A DNA stretch of 64,000 bases from Flavobacterium sp. Root420 (GTDB lineage Bacteria; Bacteroidota; Bacteroidia; Flavobacteriales; Flavobacteriaceae). The notes beneath the pieces were generated by a model, which was given only the letters and a program-made list of their open reading frames with translations, searched no databases and had not been told where the DNA came from. The DNA lies in assembly GCF_001427905.1 (NCBI RefSeq), contig NZ_LMEF01000034.1:1-64000 (forward strand), written 5' to 3'. Below are positions 63,001 to 64,000 of this stretch, one piece after another (position 1 is the stretch's first letter; every line of letters begins with the position of its first letter). Position numbers and translations under genes: made by a program.

Positions 63001-64000
63001 CTTACCATTACCACCAGTTACAGAGCCCGGAGCAACCGTAATAGTTGCATTTAGAGCAGCATTAGTACCTGTAGAACATGTATATTGTGTTACAGCAGGT
63101 TTTGCTACTACAATTAGAGCTGGCTGTGGTACTATTACCCCTGGAGCTGTACCAATACAACCTCTTCCTGAGGTTACCGTTACTGTATAAGTACCAAATG
63201 GTAAATCATTGAAAATTGGTGATTTTTGAGGCACTCTATTTACTGGACCAGAAAGACTGTACATGTAAATAGGGTTATCATTTGATGTTGCAATTGTTAC
63301 AAAAATACTTCCATCTGCATAACCATTACAAGATACCGCTTTTGGTGTTGCCACAATTCCGGTAACTAGTGTAGGAATTTCGATTTCTATAGAAATTTCT
63401 TTTTCACAAGTTGGTGATGTTCCAGTATCTCTTACCTTAAAGATATAAGTTCCTGGAGCTAATCCGCTAAATACTGGGGTTAAACTAATTGTAGTCCAGT
63501 TATCTCTTGTATAAACATAACTTGGAGGCGTAGTAGCTGAACCACCGCCAGCATATAATGTGACTTCGCCATCAGCAGTTGTACAAGTAGACATTTTAGT
63601 TACTTCTCCACGTAATGTTAGAGGATCTAAAACTTTTACAGGAGTCGTTGCTATAACTTCACACTTGTTTTTATCTCTTACTGTTACTGTGTAATCACCA
63701 GGTGAGAACACGGTAAAGAAATTATTACTTTGGAATTGTTTTCCGTCTAAGCTATATTCTAGAGTACCAACTCCATTAGCTGCCACATCGATTCTATATC
63801 CAGCGGCATTATAACATTGACTAGCCACAGTTACATTAGTAATAACTGGCATACGATCAAGTGAAATATTTACTGTTACGTGCTCAGGACAACCATTTTT
63901 ATCTTTTACATAAACATCCCAAGCATCAAACGCTGGAGCTATTTTCGTAGTTGGGATTGTTTTTGTATTCTCTGGGTTGTAATCTCCAGCAACTGGAGTT
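60046..64000 (-). CDS. Giant type B-sorted repeat protein, C-terminal part (runs off the window)
   Basis: At least 1317 residues are visible, and the reading frame stays open to the window edge with no start codon required at 63852. The protein is built from about a dozen repeats of 80-95 residues, each with a GTYTVTVxDxxGC-type end and a C...DGxxxV opening, as in SprB-like adhesins. The C-terminal 90 residues are a type B sorting domain (YFTPNGDGVYDNWGPGC, FSIFDRYGRVI, WDGRYNGEELPSGDYWYVLKL). It is exported by the type IX system and held at the surface. The SprF-like gene follows. Gliding or attachment is the likely role. Confidence 0.92.
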   Translation of the reverse strand, partial: TPVAGDYNPENTKTIPTTKIAPAFDAWDVYVKDKNGCPEHVTVNISLDRMPVITNVTVASQCYNAAGYRIDVAANGVGTLEYSLDGKQFQSNNFFTVFSPGDYTVTVRDKNKCEVIATTPVKVLDPLTLRGEVTKMSTCTTADGEVTLYAGGGSATTPPSYVYTRDNWTTISLTPVFSGLAPGTYIFKVRDTGTSPTCEKEISIEIEIPTLVTGIVATPKAVSCNGYADGSIFVTIATSNDNPIYMYSLSGPVNRVPQKSPIFNDLPFGTYTVTVTSGRGCIGTAPGVIVPQPALIVVAKPAVTQYTCSTGTNAALNATITVAPGSVTGGNGKYVIYEFVRDGVTVQNDDRNTYTEIDNLGGTYVINVFDSNNCQGSYVSVTIDPYVGIADLDLDVTPINCKDDESVQVTAIATKGTLPTLSYTIEGVSPTVYPLTTSPTGLFTGLKVGNYKIVVTNPVTGCSIERFHIVNEPNTFKFVASDIKNVTCYSDEDGAITLTLVDNITTPKDDAGRFSYVITHESGTVQSGATTTKELKLSNLKKGSYTVVATLLDLPFCPVETQFRIDGPAAELEIKASKKDITCVSGNDDGEIRISAQGGWSGDYLYKLDGPVTVDFSTQNIFSGLKAGLYTVSVKDAGGCIDTDQVRLVVPTPIAVTALSDKTLLLCNGDLSATITVTAVTGGQGSNYLYTLNTTSVTPVRSTGPQATPSFAGLGAGTYTVTVTDGFNCIGESAPMTITEPSEVKPSLRESRKRTCLTDTELTLSAVGGTPPYTYSGDNVTYSTVPFTSSVSFDVAPGVYKYYVKDVNGCVDFVSNEITIKAVEPLLANLDITNAVVLCREDPSGVIVANASGGLGNYQYILQDGAGNILKGPQSDGRFADLLAGDYKVVVKSGDCETLPESVTIDQPKEVFSAEFIPTAVKCFGGNDGQIEVIGKGGTGTYKYSISPRNDQFFDSNIFEKLKAGFYTVIATDEHGCYDTEVVEVKQPAAPLSVVETPGMTMPEECAGDLNGAFTIDLAGGTPPYMVSLDNLNGPYQLVNGTQHTFENLAGGIHTVFVKDNGNCPQELDVNVPMPVTLNPIAEVSYDCVNNTQANMVTVTVDASNTDLTEIDYALDGTGTYQPSNIFTNLAPGNHYVTARHTNGCEVPTVSFEIKAYTPLGIKLSDGQPEMNVISVTGTGGAPAYEYSFNGEPFTSSNTYKIYKSGDYVVVVRDQNGCTATITIPMVYIDVCLDNYFTPNGDGVYDNWGPGCTNIYNNLEFSIFDRYGRVIAKYHYGQKWDGRYNGEELPSGDYWYVLKLNDEKDAREFVGHFTLYR

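Noticed and set aside
63850..63852. Start codon of the giant repeat protein
   Set aside because: The frame continues upstream to the window edge with the same repeat pattern (VYVKDKNGCPEHVTV), so the ATG is internal and the gene is partial.

Overview
The window comes from an AT-rich genome of the phylum Bacteroidota, most likely a Flavobacterium. The evidence is the gliding-motility lipoprotein GldH, type IX secretion sorting domains (type A and type B), a PorP/SprF-family protein, TonB-dependent receptors with carboxypeptidase-like N-terminal domains, a lycopene cyclase, promoters of the form TTG...TAnnTTTG, and the absence of strong Shine-Dalgarno sites. I see no rRNA, tRNA, CRISPR array or prophage.

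Layout. 1-98: edge of an IS3-family (IS150-like) insertion sequence. 135-5847: secreted M4 metalloprotease, then a 3-oxoacid CoA-transferase pair (scoA, scoB) with a class A beta-lactamase gene between its two subunits, flanked by copies of one intergenic repeat. 6019-10142: PBP1A, gldH and a RicT/PSP1 protein. 10317-14610: ferredoxin plus U32 protein (TrhP-like), a REP-type palindrome array with a solitary REP-associated transposase (RAYT), a rhodanese TrhO that carries a U32-like C-terminal domain, and a bacilliredoxin. 14749-19610: TPR protein, lycopene beta-cyclase, thioredoxin-like protein and TonB receptor. 19863-24313: metal cluster with a thioredoxin-reductase-like enzyme, MerC, a Fur-family regulator, an MntH-UspA fusion and a DtxR/MntR regulator. 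24534-27364: small orphan, enoyl-CoA hydratase and histidine kinase. 27437-39205: heme biosynthesis (hemJ, hemH, AraC regulator, then divergently hemA, C, D, E, F, B) with a class I aldolase and a cytochrome c. 39463-46526: effector-binding protein, M13 peptidase, EamA transporter, SCO protein, and feoA, feoB plus a small Cys-rich Feo protein. 46682-53182: HD hydrolase, acyl-ACP desaturase, PlsC, RnpA, DUF4349 lipoprotein, CtpA and OmpA-like protein. 53347-58778: ElaA-like GNAT, two lipoproteins, a LysM lytic transglycosylase and Pgk. 59028-64000: PorP/SprF protein and the 3' part of a giant type IX secreted repeat protein that runs off the window.

How the parts work together. Heme synthesis, ferrous iron uptake (Feo), manganese uptake and metal-responsive regulators form one metal/heme theme. 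The most striking signal is in the tRNA-modification region. TrhP and TrhO are parallel routes to 5-hydroxyuridine at tRNA position 34, and here they share a homologous C-terminal domain (about 55% identical by eye), sit about 0.8 kb apart, and are separated by a RAYT/REP module. A second notable signal is a shared 10-bp element at the -33 position of both the merC and mntH promoters, which in the merC/fur intergenic region forms a perfect palindrome. Many intergenic gaps hold long inverted repeats of differing sequence but similar architecture.
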